Below are positions 16,912 through 24,190 of a DNA stretch of 64,000 nt, piece after piece. The notes below the pieces were generated by a model. It was given only the letters and a program-made list of their open reading frames with translations. It ran no database searches and was not told where the DNA came from. The translations under genes were made by a program, and so were the position numbers. The DNA comes from Bacillota bacterium (GTDB taxonomy: Bacteria > Bacillota > Clostridia > Acetivibrionales > DSM-1351): assembly GCA_023390335.1 (NCBI GenBank), contig JAEWCZ010000024.1, forward strand, positions 246,837 to 310,836. Direction: 5' to 3'. How positions within the stretch are numbered: position 1 is the stretch's first letter; each line of letters starts with the position of its first letter.

Positions 16912-17448
16912 ATGACAAAACCTCAGGAAATAGATGTTATGGAACCTGTCGAACGTAAACTACCCAAGGAAAAGTTTGATGAATTAGAAGCATATATAGA
17001 AAGTCTTGAAACTACCAAAGGTGCACTTATTGAAATACTGCACAGAGCTCAAAACATATTTGGTTACCTGCCACGAGATGTACAACTTTTTGTTGCTCGT
17101 AAACTTGGTATTCCCGGTGCAGAAGTGTATGGTGTTGTTAGTTTTTATTCCTACTTTACCACAAAACCCGGCGGCCTGCATACAATAAGTGTTTGCATGG
17201 GAACGGCATGTTTTGTGAGGGGAGCGGATAAAGTTATCGAAAAGTTTAAGGAAAAACTCGGCATAGAATCAAATGAGACAACAAAGGATGGTTTGTTTAC
17301 CTTGAAGGATGTGCGGTGTATCGGTGCCTGCGGCCTTGCACCTGTCGTTATGGTAGATGATAAGGTTTTCGGTAGGGTAAAGGTAGAAGATGTAGACGAT
17401 ATTATAGAGATGTACCGTAGCAATAAGGAGGAACAATATGCAGATTAA
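16912..17448 (+). CDS. hydC: NuoE-like subunit of electron-bifurcating [FeFe]-hydrogenase
   Basis: Small subunit (gamma type, HydC/HndA-like) of the cytosolic NAD- and ferredoxin-dependent hydrogenase, 178 residues. The C-terminal thioredoxin-like domain binds one [2Fe-2S] cluster through CMGTAC (Cys ~95, 100) and CIGAC (Cys ~136, 140). ATG at 16912 follows GGTGA; upstream in-frame TTG/GTG codons are less well placed. It overlaps the next gene by 11 bases, so the three subunits are translationally coupled. The operon promoter must lie in the 220 bp upstream, where no clear -35/-10 pair was found. Confidence 0.92.
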   Translation: MTKPQEIDVMEPVERKLPKEKFDELEAYIESLETTKGALIEILHRAQNIFGYLPRDVQLFVARKLGIPGAEVYGVVSFYSYFTTKPGGLHTISVCMGTACFVRGADKVIEKFKEKLGIESNETTKDGLFTLKDVRCIGACGLAPVVMVDDKVFGRVKVEDVDDIIEMYRSNKEEQYAD

Positions 17449-19165
17449 ATCCCTTGCAGAGCTTGATAAAATCAAGCAGGAAGCATCTGTAAAAGTTATG
17501 GTAAGACAACATCGTAACACTGAAGAAGCAAACAAAAATATTCTGGTTTGCGGTGGCACAGGCTGTTTAGCCAGTGATAGTGATAAAGTAATTAAGAATT
17601 TGGGTGCAATACTTAAGGCGAAGGGCTTGTCCGAACAGGTTCAGGTAATAAAAACCGGCTGTTTCGGATTTTGTGAACAGGGCCCCATTATCAAAATTGA
17701 ACCTGATAACGTATTTTATGTCCGCGTAAAACCCAAAGACGTAAAAGAAATTATAGAACAACATATCATAAACGGTAATAGGGTGGAAAGGCTGCTTTAC
17801 AAGGACCCCCAGACTCAGGAAAAGGTTCATACCCAGGAGGAGATGGCCTTCTATAAGAAGCAACTACGAGTTGCATTAAGAAACTGCGGACTAATTAACC
17901 CTGAAGATATAAGCGAGTATATAGCGTTGGGAGGTTATCAGGCACTTGGAAAGGCGCTTACTCAAATGTCCGGTGATGAGGTTGTTGATACTGTTAAAAA
18001 GTCGGGACTAAGGGGACGCGGAGGCGGTGGGTTCCCAACCGGGCTTAAATGGGAGATTACCAGAAAACAGAAGGATAAGGAAAAATTCATTATCTGTAAT
18101 GCAGACGAGGGGGACCCCGGCGCTTTTATGGACAGAAGTATTTTGGAAGGCGACCCTCATAGCGTAATTGAGGCTATGGCTATCGGTGCTTATGCCATTG
18201 GTGCGGATAAGGGCATTGTCTATATTAGGGCGGAATACCCACTTGCAATAGAAAGACTAACGAAAGCCATTGAGCAGGCACGGGAGCTTGGTTTACTGGG
18301 AAAAGGAATTTTCGGAACAGATTTCAACTTTGATATCATACTCAAATACGGGGCCGGTGCCTTTGTATGCGGAGAGGAGACAGCACTCATTAATTCCTGT
18401 GAAGGTAAAAGGGGGGAGCCTAATTACAAGCCGCCGTACCCAGCCGAAGAAGGCTATTGGGGACATCCAACCTGTGTAAACAATGTAGAAACCTTTGCAA
18501 ATATTCCGGTAATAATGACAAAAGGTGCAGATTGGTTTGCTTCAATGGGGACTGAGAAAAGCAAGGGAACAAAGGTATTTGCCCTTGCAGGAAAAATTAA
18601 TAATGTGGGACTTGTGGAAGTTCCTATGGGGATTACCCTCCGTGAAATCATTTTTGATATCGGGGGAGGCATTCCTCATGGCAAAAAGTTTAAGGCTGTT
18701 CAAACAGGTGGCCCCTCGGGTGGAGTTATTACCGAAGAGAACCTGGATACGCCTATTGACTACGACGGACTTCTGAAAATAGGAACAATGATGGGTTCTG
18801 GCGGTATGATTGTCATGGATGAAGACGACAACATGGTAAATATTGCAAAGTTTTATCTGGAATTTACTATGGATGAAGCCTGTGGCAGATGTGCACCTGG
18901 AAGAATTGGAACAAAAAGGCTTTTTGAGATGTTGAATAAGATTGCGTCAGGAGAAGCCACAATGGCTGATCTAGATGCACTTAAACAACTGGCATACATG
19001 GTCAAGGACAGTTCTTTATGCGGACTCTGCCAGACAGCTCCAAATCCTGTGGTTAGTACACTGAACCACTTCTGGAATGAGTATCTGGATTTGGTTAAGG
19101 ATGTGGATCACCCAAGAGGGGAAGGCAAATATGTTCCTAAAAATAAAATCGGCATGAAGTCATAA
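17438..19165 (+). CDS. hydB: NuoF-like subunit of electron-bifurcating [FeFe]-hydrogenase
   Basis: Flavin subunit (HydB/HndC-like), 575 residues, carrying FMN and the NADH site where electrons are split. Residues ~20-125 are a thioredoxin-like [2Fe-2S] domain (CGGTGCLAS, TGCFGFC). Residues ~150-450 are the NuoF core with GRGGGGFPTGLKW and CNADEGDPGAFMDR. A 4Fe-4S site uses CGRCAPGR (~481) and CGLCQ (~527). The protein stops soon after, so the C-terminal 2[4Fe-4S] ferredoxin domain found in Thermotoga HydB is absent. AAGGAGG precedes the ATG. Middle gene of hydC-hydB-hydA. Confidence 0.94.
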   Translation: MQIKSLAELDKIKQEASVKVMVRQHRNTEEANKNILVCGGTGCLASDSDKVIKNLGAILKAKGLSEQVQVIKTGCFGFCEQGPIIKIEPDNVFYVRVKPKDVKEIIEQHIINGNRVERLLYKDPQTQEKVHTQEEMAFYKKQLRVALRNCGLINPEDISEYIALGGYQALGKALTQMSGDEVVDTVKKSGLRGRGGGGFPTGLKWEITRKQKDKEKFIICNADEGDPGAFMDRSILEGDPHSVIEAMAIGAYAIGADKGIVYIRAEYPLAIERLTKAIEQARELGLLGKGIFGTDFNFDIILKYGAGAFVCGEETALINSCEGKRGEPNYKPPYPAEEGYWGHPTCVNNVETFANIPVIMTKGADWFASMGTEKSKGTKVFALAGKINNVGLVEVPMGITLREIIFDIGGGIPHGKKFKAVQTGGPSGGVITEENLDTPIDYDGLLKIGTMMGSGGMIVMDEDDNMVNIAKFYLEFTMDEACGRCAPGRIGTKRLFEMLNKIASGEATMADLDALKQLAYMVKDSSLCGLCQTAPNPVVSTLNHFWNEYLDLVKDVDHPRGEGKYVPKNKIGMKS

Positions 19166-19202
19166 TCGGGAGGTGAATAGTCTGCCGGAAATGGAGAAGA
19201 AA

Positions 19203-20981
19203 ATGAGCAATGTAAGTATAAATAATGAAAAAATGCTGCATATCCGTATAAATGACCAGGAGCTGACTGTTCCTGAAGGAATCACCATCCTTGAGGCAGC
19301 ACACAAGGCTGGAGTTAGGATTCCAACCTTGTGCCATCTGGATCTCCACGATTTGCAGCTATACAATAACACAGCGTCCTGCAGAGTTTGCATGGTGGAA
19401 GTAGTTGATGAGAGGAACAATCGTAACAAGCTTGTACCTTCCTGCGTTACAAAAGCGCAAGAGGGTATGGCAGTCAGAACTGATACACGTAGGGCTATAA
19501 CCGCAAGGAGAATGGCGGTTGAACTGCTTTTGTCAAACCACCCTAATGAGTGCTTTACATGTCCTAAAAATCTTGAATGTGAACTTCAATCATTGGCAGA
19601 AGAACTAAATGTAAGGGAGATACGTTGGGAAGGCGAAAGAATGAGCTATCCTAAAGATATTTCCAGTGATGCTATTGTGAAGGATGCCAATAAATGCATC
19701 TATTGCAGACGGTGTGAAACGGCCTGCAACAAGGTGCAGACCTGTGGAATCCTTTCGGGTATAGGAAGAGGATTTAACTCCTTTGTCGGCCCCTTTGCAA
19801 ATATACCAATGGTGGAATCCTCCTGTACTTACTGCGGTCAGTGTGTTCAGGTCTGCCCTACGGCGGCACTTACAGAGGTATATCACACTGACAAGGTTTG
19901 GGAAGCAATTAACGATCCTGATAAATTTGTGATAGTACAGACTGCCCCTGCAATACGTGTTACACTTGGGGAACTTTTTGGCATGGAGCCGGGAACCATA
20001 GTGACGGGTAAGATGGTAACAGCACTTAAACGGATGGGCTTCGATGAGGTATTTGATACAGATTTCGGTGCCGACCTGACAATTATGGAGGAAGCATCTG
20101 AACTGATTTACCGGCTTAAAAACAATAAAACGCTACCCATATTGACAAACTGCTGTCCCGCGTGGGTTAAGTTTATCGAACACCAATTTCCGGAGCTTAT
20201 TCATGTTCCTTCAACCTGTAAATCACCGCATATCATGCTGGGTACTATAGCAAAAACCTATTATGCAAAAAAGAAGGGAATAGACCCGGATAATATCGTG
20301 GTAGTTTCCATAATGCCGTGTATAGCTAAAAAAGCAGAAGCCAAACGTCCTGAACTCACAAAGGACGAGCATAACAATGTTGATATTTCAATCACAACCC
20401 GTGAACTTGGAGCTATGATAAGGGAGGCAGGAATAGAGTTTACAATGCTGCCAGACAGTGAATTTGACAGTCCTCTGGGAGAAACGAGCGGGGCGTCAGT
20501 TATATTCGGTACTGCAGGAGGCGTAATCGAAGCAGCACTTCGTACAGCTTCAGAGTGGATGACGGGAAAACCTCTTGAAAAAGTGGAATTTGAGGAATTA
20601 AGGGGAATGGACGGCGTACGCCGAGCTACCGTGAAAATTGGCGACCAGGAGCTGAAAATAGGTATTGCAAGCGGCCTTGGAAATGCACGGCACATTCTGG
20701 AGGACATCAGGGACGGAAAAGCCGATTACCACGCAATTGAAATAATGGCTTGTCCCGGAGGGTGCATTGCCGGAGGAGGACAGCCCTACCATCATGGTAA
20801 TGACGAAATAATCAAAAAACGCAGAGATGCCATTTATGAAGAAGATAGAAGAAAGCCAGTAAGGAAGTCTCACGAAAACAAGGAAATACTTGAATTGTAC
20901 AAGACATATCTTGGTGAGCCGTTTGGTGAGTTGGCACATGAGCTTCTGCACACTCATTTCGAAGAACGTGAAAGAATTTAA
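19203..20981 (+). CDS. hydA: [FeFe]-hydrogenase catalytic subunit
   Basis: Reduces protons to H2 with electrons from NADH and ferredoxin in a bifurcating complex with HydB and HydC; 592 residues. N-terminal [2Fe-2S] domain (CHLDLHD...SCRVC), His-ligated cluster (HPNECFTCPKNLEC), two [4Fe-4S] clusters (CIYCRRCETAC ~166, CTYCGQCVQVC ~209). H-cluster motifs are TNCCPAW (~315), MPCIAKKAE (~371) and ACPGGCIAGGGQ (~516). ATG at 19203 follows GGAG with a six-base gap; GTG at 19173 overlaps a Shine-Dalgarno site. HydE, HydG and HydF elsewhere in the window would assemble its H-cluster. Confidence 0.95.
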   Translation: MSNVSINNEKMLHIRINDQELTVPEGITILEAAHKAGVRIPTLCHLDLHDLQLYNNTASCRVCMVEVVDERNNRNKLVPSCVTKAQEGMAVRTDTRRAITARRMAVELLLSNHPNECFTCPKNLECELQSLAEELNVREIRWEGERMSYPKDISSDAIVKDANKCIYCRRCETACNKVQTCGILSGIGRGFNSFVGPFANIPMVESSCTYCGQCVQVCPTAALTEVYHTDKVWEAINDPDKFVIVQTAPAIRVTLGELFGMEPGTIVTGKMVTALKRMGFDEVFDTDFGADLTIMEEASELIYRLKNNKTLPILTNCCPAWVKFIEHQFPELIHVPSTCKSPHIMLGTIAKTYYAKKKGIDPDNIVVVSIMPCIAKKAEAKRPELTKDEHNNVDISITTRELGAMIREAGIEFTMLPDSEFDSPLGETSGASVIFGTAGGVIEAALRTASEWMTGKPLEKVEFEELRGMDGVRRATVKIGDQELKIGIASGLGNARHILEDIRDGKADYHAIEIMACPGGCIAGGGQPYHHGNDEIIKKRRDAIYEEDRRKPVRKSHENKEILELYKTYLGEPFGELAHELLHTHFEERERI

Positions 20982-21047
20982 CATTATGCAAATAGTTATA
21001 TCTTAATGTGTTAGGTTACACGAACCTGATAAATCATATTATGAAAA

Positions 21048-21346
21048 GGGGTTGTTTGCAAAATTAGTTTTTATAGCCTGTATGTGAGTATAAATTGTAT
21101 CAATGGAAGCTTGGTTAAAGATATTTGCAGATGTTTGTCGGCGAACGTGGATATTTTACCGGAAAACCTATCACGATGTAGGTTTTAGCGAAACCATGAA
21201 TCACGAACGATGAATGTGAGCGACGGTAAAATATCCATAGATGAGCCGCTAGAAACACTTGCAAATATCTTGGAAGCGATCATTGAAACAATTTTATACG
21301 GGAGTACAGGTGTTAAAACAAAAAACATTTTGTTTTGCAACAACCC
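21048..21346 (-). repeat. Dispersed ~300-bp palindromic repeat, copy D
   Basis: Same orientation as copies C and E. Ends are AAAAGGGGTTGTTTGCAAAA and TTTTGCAACAACCCTTTT. The central hairpin AAAACCTA/TAGGTTTT is at 21163-21186. A short frame beginning ATGAATGTGAGCGACGG stays open to the end of this copy. It lies between the hydrogenase operon and spoIIID. Confidence 0.9.
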
Positions 21347-21408
21347 TTTTATTTATTCAGATGAATTTATTATTCAGTTTCTTTCATGACTAATTTTTAT
21401 ACGATATA

Positions 21409-21438
21409 TTCATAAGCCCTTCCAAAGAGGCATATATA
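21409..21438 (+). promoter_or_regulatory. Candidate sigma-E promoter of spoIIID
   Basis: TTCATAAG (21409-21416), 14-bp spacer, CATATATA (21431-21438). This resembles the Bacillus mother-cell sigma-E pattern (GTCATATT, 13-15 bp, CATACAAT). In B. subtilis spoIIID is sigma-E dependent. Confidence 0.45.
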
Positions 21439-21545
21439 TACACTGTAGACGATGCCATACAGCTTTTTAGTGAGTTTTAACTTGCTTAAAGGATAATATA
21501 TCTACGATGCAGTGAATAATGCCTTATCAAAAGGGGGGTATATGG

Positions 21546-21758
21546 TTGAAGGAGTACATAGAAGAGCGGGTTTTGGAACTCGCAAATTATATCATCGACA
21601 AAAGGACAACAGTACGATACGCCGCTAAAAAGTTTGGAATAAGCAAGAGCACCGTCCACAAGGACGTAACAAAATGGAACGTGCAAATTCACCAAACGAA
21701 GTGTCTTTCTACGTTAATCACCCACCTAGTCTTCAACATTCATCACCTGGTAGGCTAA
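21546..21758 (+). CDS. spoIIID: SpoIIID, N-terminal part, interrupted by an intervening element
   Basis: Mother-cell sporulation regulator SpoIIID. Only the first 36 native residues are here (MKEYIEERVLELANYIIDKR... through the recognition helix AAKKFGISKST); from codon 37 the frame enters the junction sequence VHKDVT and then foreign sequence WNVQIHQT to a stop at 21758. The rest of the gene is at 26010-26150. AGGGGGG (21531-21538) favours TTG at 21546 as the start; ATG at 21519 is an alternative. Joined at the shared 17 bp, the two parts give an uninterrupted 82-residue SpoIIID, so the gene is silent until excision rather than randomly decayed. Confidence 0.92.
   Translation: MKEYIEERVLELANYIIDKRTTVRYAAKKFGISKSTVHKDVTKWNVQIHQTKCLSTLITHLVFNIHHLVG
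21654..21680 (+). other. Left recombination site of the spoIIID element
   Basis: Core GTCCACAAGGACGTAAC (21654-21670) is in the spoIIID frame and is identical to 26010-26026. Just inside the element, AAATGGAAC (21672-21680) is the exact reverse complement of GTTCCATTT inside the right end, as expected for the two arms of an attP site for a serine recombinase. Confidence 0.88.
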
Positions 21759-21786
21759 ACCTTATTAAATTGCAGGATAATCAATT

Positions 21787-21814
21787 TTGAAATGTCATAA
21801 CGATAACATATAAT
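21787..21814 (+). promoter_or_regulatory. amtB: Promoter ahead of amtB-glnK
   Basis: TTGAAA, 16-bp spacer, TATAAT. The spacer contains GTCATAACGATAACA, nearly identical to GTCATAACGATTACA at 23964 before the recombinase unit; it may be a shared operator. The transcript would have a leader of about 360 bases. Confidence 0.55.
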
Positions 21815-22010
21815 ATGTTTTGGTTAATAGTTGTAATAAAATGCCTATTTGTACCTTCCTAAGTATAAATGCACAATTTAAAGTTTAAATTCATTAAAAT
21901 ATTTTTAATAAAATAATCTTGCATTTGAATATATTTAGTATTAAAATTTTATTGGGTTACAATTAGTGTTATTTTATTTTTTTAATGGTAATATTACTTT
22001 AATTTCATTT

Positions 22011-22066
22011 GAGCAATGATGCTCTCTTCAGTAAGTTATAGAAGAAGAGATACTCTTCTTTTTTTA
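22011..22066 (+). promoter_or_regulatory. Leader with hexaloop hairpin and terminator (possible ANTAR target)
   Basis: Hairpin GAGC-AATGAT-GCTC (22011-22024) has a six-base loop with A at position 1 and G at 4, the pattern bound by ANTAR antiterminators. A terminator AAGAAGAG/CTCTTCTT plus T's follows at 22042-22066, and TCTTC (22025-22029) can alternatively pair with GAAGA. It lies 113 bp before amtB. A second perfect hexaloop was not found, so this is tentative. Confidence 0.45.
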
Positions 22067-22178
22067 TTTCTGAAATTCTAATTATCTAATTAGTTTCTAT
22101 TTTTCACAGAAATACAATGACGTGTTTCCAATTAAGTTCATAAATTATGCACTTTAATATGGAAGGGGTTATAAATAC

Positions 22179-23360
22179 ATGAGTTCAGTTAATGTATTAT
22201 TTTTAATGTTGGGCGCAGTTATGATTCTGGCTATGCACGCAGGTTTTGCATTTCTGGAAGCTGGAAGTGTTAGCAGAAAAAATCAGGTTAATGCTTTTAA
22301 CAAAATAATTTTTGATTGGTCAGTAGCCACAGTAGCATATTTTATTATTGGGTACTACATATCATATGGAATCACAATTTATTCACACAGAAGCCTTTTT
22401 ACACAAGATAACGGTTTTGCACTTGTAAGGTTCTTTTTCCTGTTAGGTTTTGCTGCTTGTATACCAGCTATTATTTCAGGTGGCGTTGTTGGAAGAATGA
22501 AGTTTTACACTCAATCTTTATGTGCCGTTGTTCTTACTGGAGTAATTTATCCTGTATTTGAAAGTCTCGTATGGGGCAAAAATTCTTTTATGGGCCAGGA
22601 GGGATCTTATTTCGAAAAGCTTTTTGGGGCACCATTTCATGACTTTGCAGGTTCAGTCGTTGTCCACTCTCTAGGTGGTTGGATTGCTCTGGCAGCTATT
22701 GTAGTTCTGGGAGCTAGAACCGGTAGATTTAACGGTAAATTTAATACCCGTCCAAGTAATATTCCATTTTTAACTCTCGGAAGCTGGATACTTATTGTTG
22801 GCTGGTTTGGCTTTAATGTTATGAGTTCACAAAATGTTAAGACAATATCAGGTCTTGTAGTCCTAAATTCACTTATGGCAATGGTGGGCGGAACTATCTC
22901 GGGGCTTGTTTTCTCAAAAAATGATGTTGGTTTCACACATAACGGTGCTCTTGCAGGATTAATAGCAATCTGCGCGGGATCAGATGTTGTTCACCCTTTT
23001 GCAGCCTTCTTCATAGGGGCAATTGCAGGACTTATATTTATTGTAGTATTTGGGCTTGAAGCAAAATGGAAAATCGATGATGTACTTGGTGTATGGCCTT
23101 TGCATGGTATTAATGGTACTTGGGGAGGTATCGCAGCAGGTATTTTTGGTAGAAAGGCACTGGGCGGCATGTACGACCTAAGCTTTCTATCTCAATTAAC
23201 AGGGTCTGTTCTGGCCCTTGTTTACGCTTTAGTTGCTGGATTTATTTTATATAAAGTAGTTGATATGGTATTCGGCCTCAGAATAACTGAGCATGAAGAG
23301 CTTATTGGTGCGGATCTTACCTTCCACAGGATAGATGCTACTCCTGAGCAAACGATATGA
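22179..23360 (+). CDS. amtB: Ammonium transporter (Amt family)
   Basis: Trimeric membrane channel importing ammonium, 393 residues with about 11 membrane helices. The N-terminal region has MHAGFAFLEAGSVSRKN, the family signature around the first helices. The twin pore histidines are seen in VVHSLGGW (~168) and PLHGINGTWGG (~310). GGAAGGGG precedes the ATG. It is followed after 51 bp by a PII protein gene, the usual AmtB-GlnK pair in which PII plugs the channel. It lies wholly inside the element that interrupts spoIIID, so it would be lost from any cell that excises the element. Confidence 0.94.
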   Translation: MSSVNVLFLMLGAVMILAMHAGFAFLEAGSVSRKNQVNAFNKIIFDWSVATVAYFIIGYYISYGITIYSHRSLFTQDNGFALVRFFFLLGFAACIPAIISGGVVGRMKFYTQSLCAVVLTGVIYPVFESLVWGKNSFMGQEGSYFEKLFGAPFHDFAGSVVVHSLGGWIALAAIVVLGARTGRFNGKFNTRPSNIPFLTLGSWILIVGWFGFNVMSSQNVKTISGLVVLNSLMAMVGGTISGLVFSKNDVGFTHNGALAGLIAICAGSDVVHPFAAFFIGAIAGLIFIVVFGLEAKWKIDDVLGVWPLHGINGTWGGIAAGIFGRKALGGMYDLSFLSQLTGSVLALVYALVAGFILYKVVDMVFGLRITEHEELIGADLTFHRIDATPEQTI

Positions 23361-23411
23361 TTAGCTACTTATTGTAAATTAATTTAAATTAAGTAAAGGG
23401 GGATTAATATT

Positions 23412-23753
23412 ATGAAAATGGTAATTGCAATTGTACGACCTGAAGCAGTGGATGATGTAAAGTCGGCATTATTTGATGCACAAATTCACAAAATGACTGT
23501 ATTTCACGTTAAGGGTTGCGGACAACAAATGGGATATACTGAGATATACAGAGGAAATATTAATAATGTAAACCTTTTATCAAAAGTTCGTTTTGAAATA
23601 GCAGTAAATGACGAATTTGTAAAGACTACTATTGAAGCAATAATGAGTGTTGCCAAAACAGGCAAAGTAGGTGACGGTAAGATTTTTGTATTGCCTATTG
23701 AAGAATGCTATAGAATAAGAACCGGAGAACAAGGCTTTGAAGCTATTGGATAA
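23412..23753 (+). CDS. glnK: PII-family nitrogen regulatory protein with atypical T-loop
   Basis: PII signal protein, 113 residues, expected to bind ATP/ADP and 2-oxoglutarate and to gate the adjacent AmtB at the membrane. Fold landmarks: MKMVIAIVRPE at the N-terminus and TGKVGDGKIFVLPIEE (B-loop, residues ~83-98). The T-loop reads YRGNINNVNLL where typical GlnB/GlnK has YRGAEY; residue 51 is Asn, so uridylylation at Tyr51 is impossible. NifI-like or another divergent PII class is possible. A strong terminator follows at 23771. Confidence 0.9.
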   Translation: MKMVIAIVRPEAVDDVKSALFDAQIHKMTVFHVKGCGQQMGYTEIYRGNINNVNLLSKVRFEIAVNDEFVKTTIEAIMSVAKTGKVGDGKIFVLPIEECYRIRTGEQGFEAIG

Positions 23754-23770
23754 TATACTAATTGTATGGT

Positions 23771-23799
23771 AGGCCTGCTTACGCAGGCCTTATTTTTTT
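23771..23799 (+). terminator. Terminator of amtB-glnK
   Basis: AGGCCTGC pairs with GCAGGCCT around TTAC, followed by a run of T's. Confidence 0.92.
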
Positions 23800-23875
23800 A
23801 CCTTCCTCAATACATCTATTACATTCACAACAATATCAAAGTTTTAAAAGTGGGTTAGGTAACTGTGACATCAGG

Positions 23876-23905
23876 AGATAGCTAATCATAAGCTGTCTTT
23901 TTTGT
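23876..23905 (+). terminator. Second hairpin terminator downstream of glnK
   Basis: AGATAGCT pairs with AGCTGTCT (one G-U pair) around seven bases, followed by TTTTTTG. No gene is visible between it and the first terminator, so it may end a short RNA or be a back-up. Confidence 0.6.
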
Positions 23906-23963
23906 TTACCCAACATAAACCGTAATGTATATTGAACTGAAGTGAATTTTCGGTACACAAAAA

Positions 23964-23993
23964 GTCATAACGATTACAGGAAATACATATTTA
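23964..23993 (+). promoter_or_regulatory. Candidate sigma-E promoter of the recombinase unit
   Basis: GTCATAAC, 14-bp spacer, CATATTTA, about 35 bp before the 44-codon ORF. Same layout as the candidate before spoIIID at 21409. In B. subtilis the skin recombinase gene spoIVCA is transcribed in the mother cell by sigma-E. Confidence 0.5.
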
Positions 23994-24027
23994 TTTTATA
24001 AATAAAAAGTTTTGTGGGGAAAAATAG

Positions 24028-24162
24028 ATGATTAAAAAAATTGAATTTGTAGATCCCAATTTACCTTCTGAAATTGAAAAAATTTTACCGTCGCTATTGG
24101 CACAAGCGATTATTAATAAAATCCGGAACGAAAATGACAAGAGTGAAAGTAAATCTGCTTAG
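24028..24162 (+). CDS. Small acidic protein upstream of the recombinase (44 aa)
   Basis: Encodes MIKKIEFVDPNLPSEIEKI... to KSESKSA, 44 residues, with GTGGGGA before the ATG. Not recognised as a known family. It is predicted helical from ~13 to 36 with a charged tail. It is 28 bp upstream of the serine recombinase and almost certainly in the same transcript. Its position makes it a candidate accessory factor, for example one steering excision, but the sequence gives no direct evidence of that. Confidence 0.6.
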   Translation: MIKKIEFVDPNLPSEIEKILPSLLAQAIINKIRNENDKSESKSA

Positions 24163-24190
24163 ATAATTGCTTAATTAGGAGGTAGCTCTT

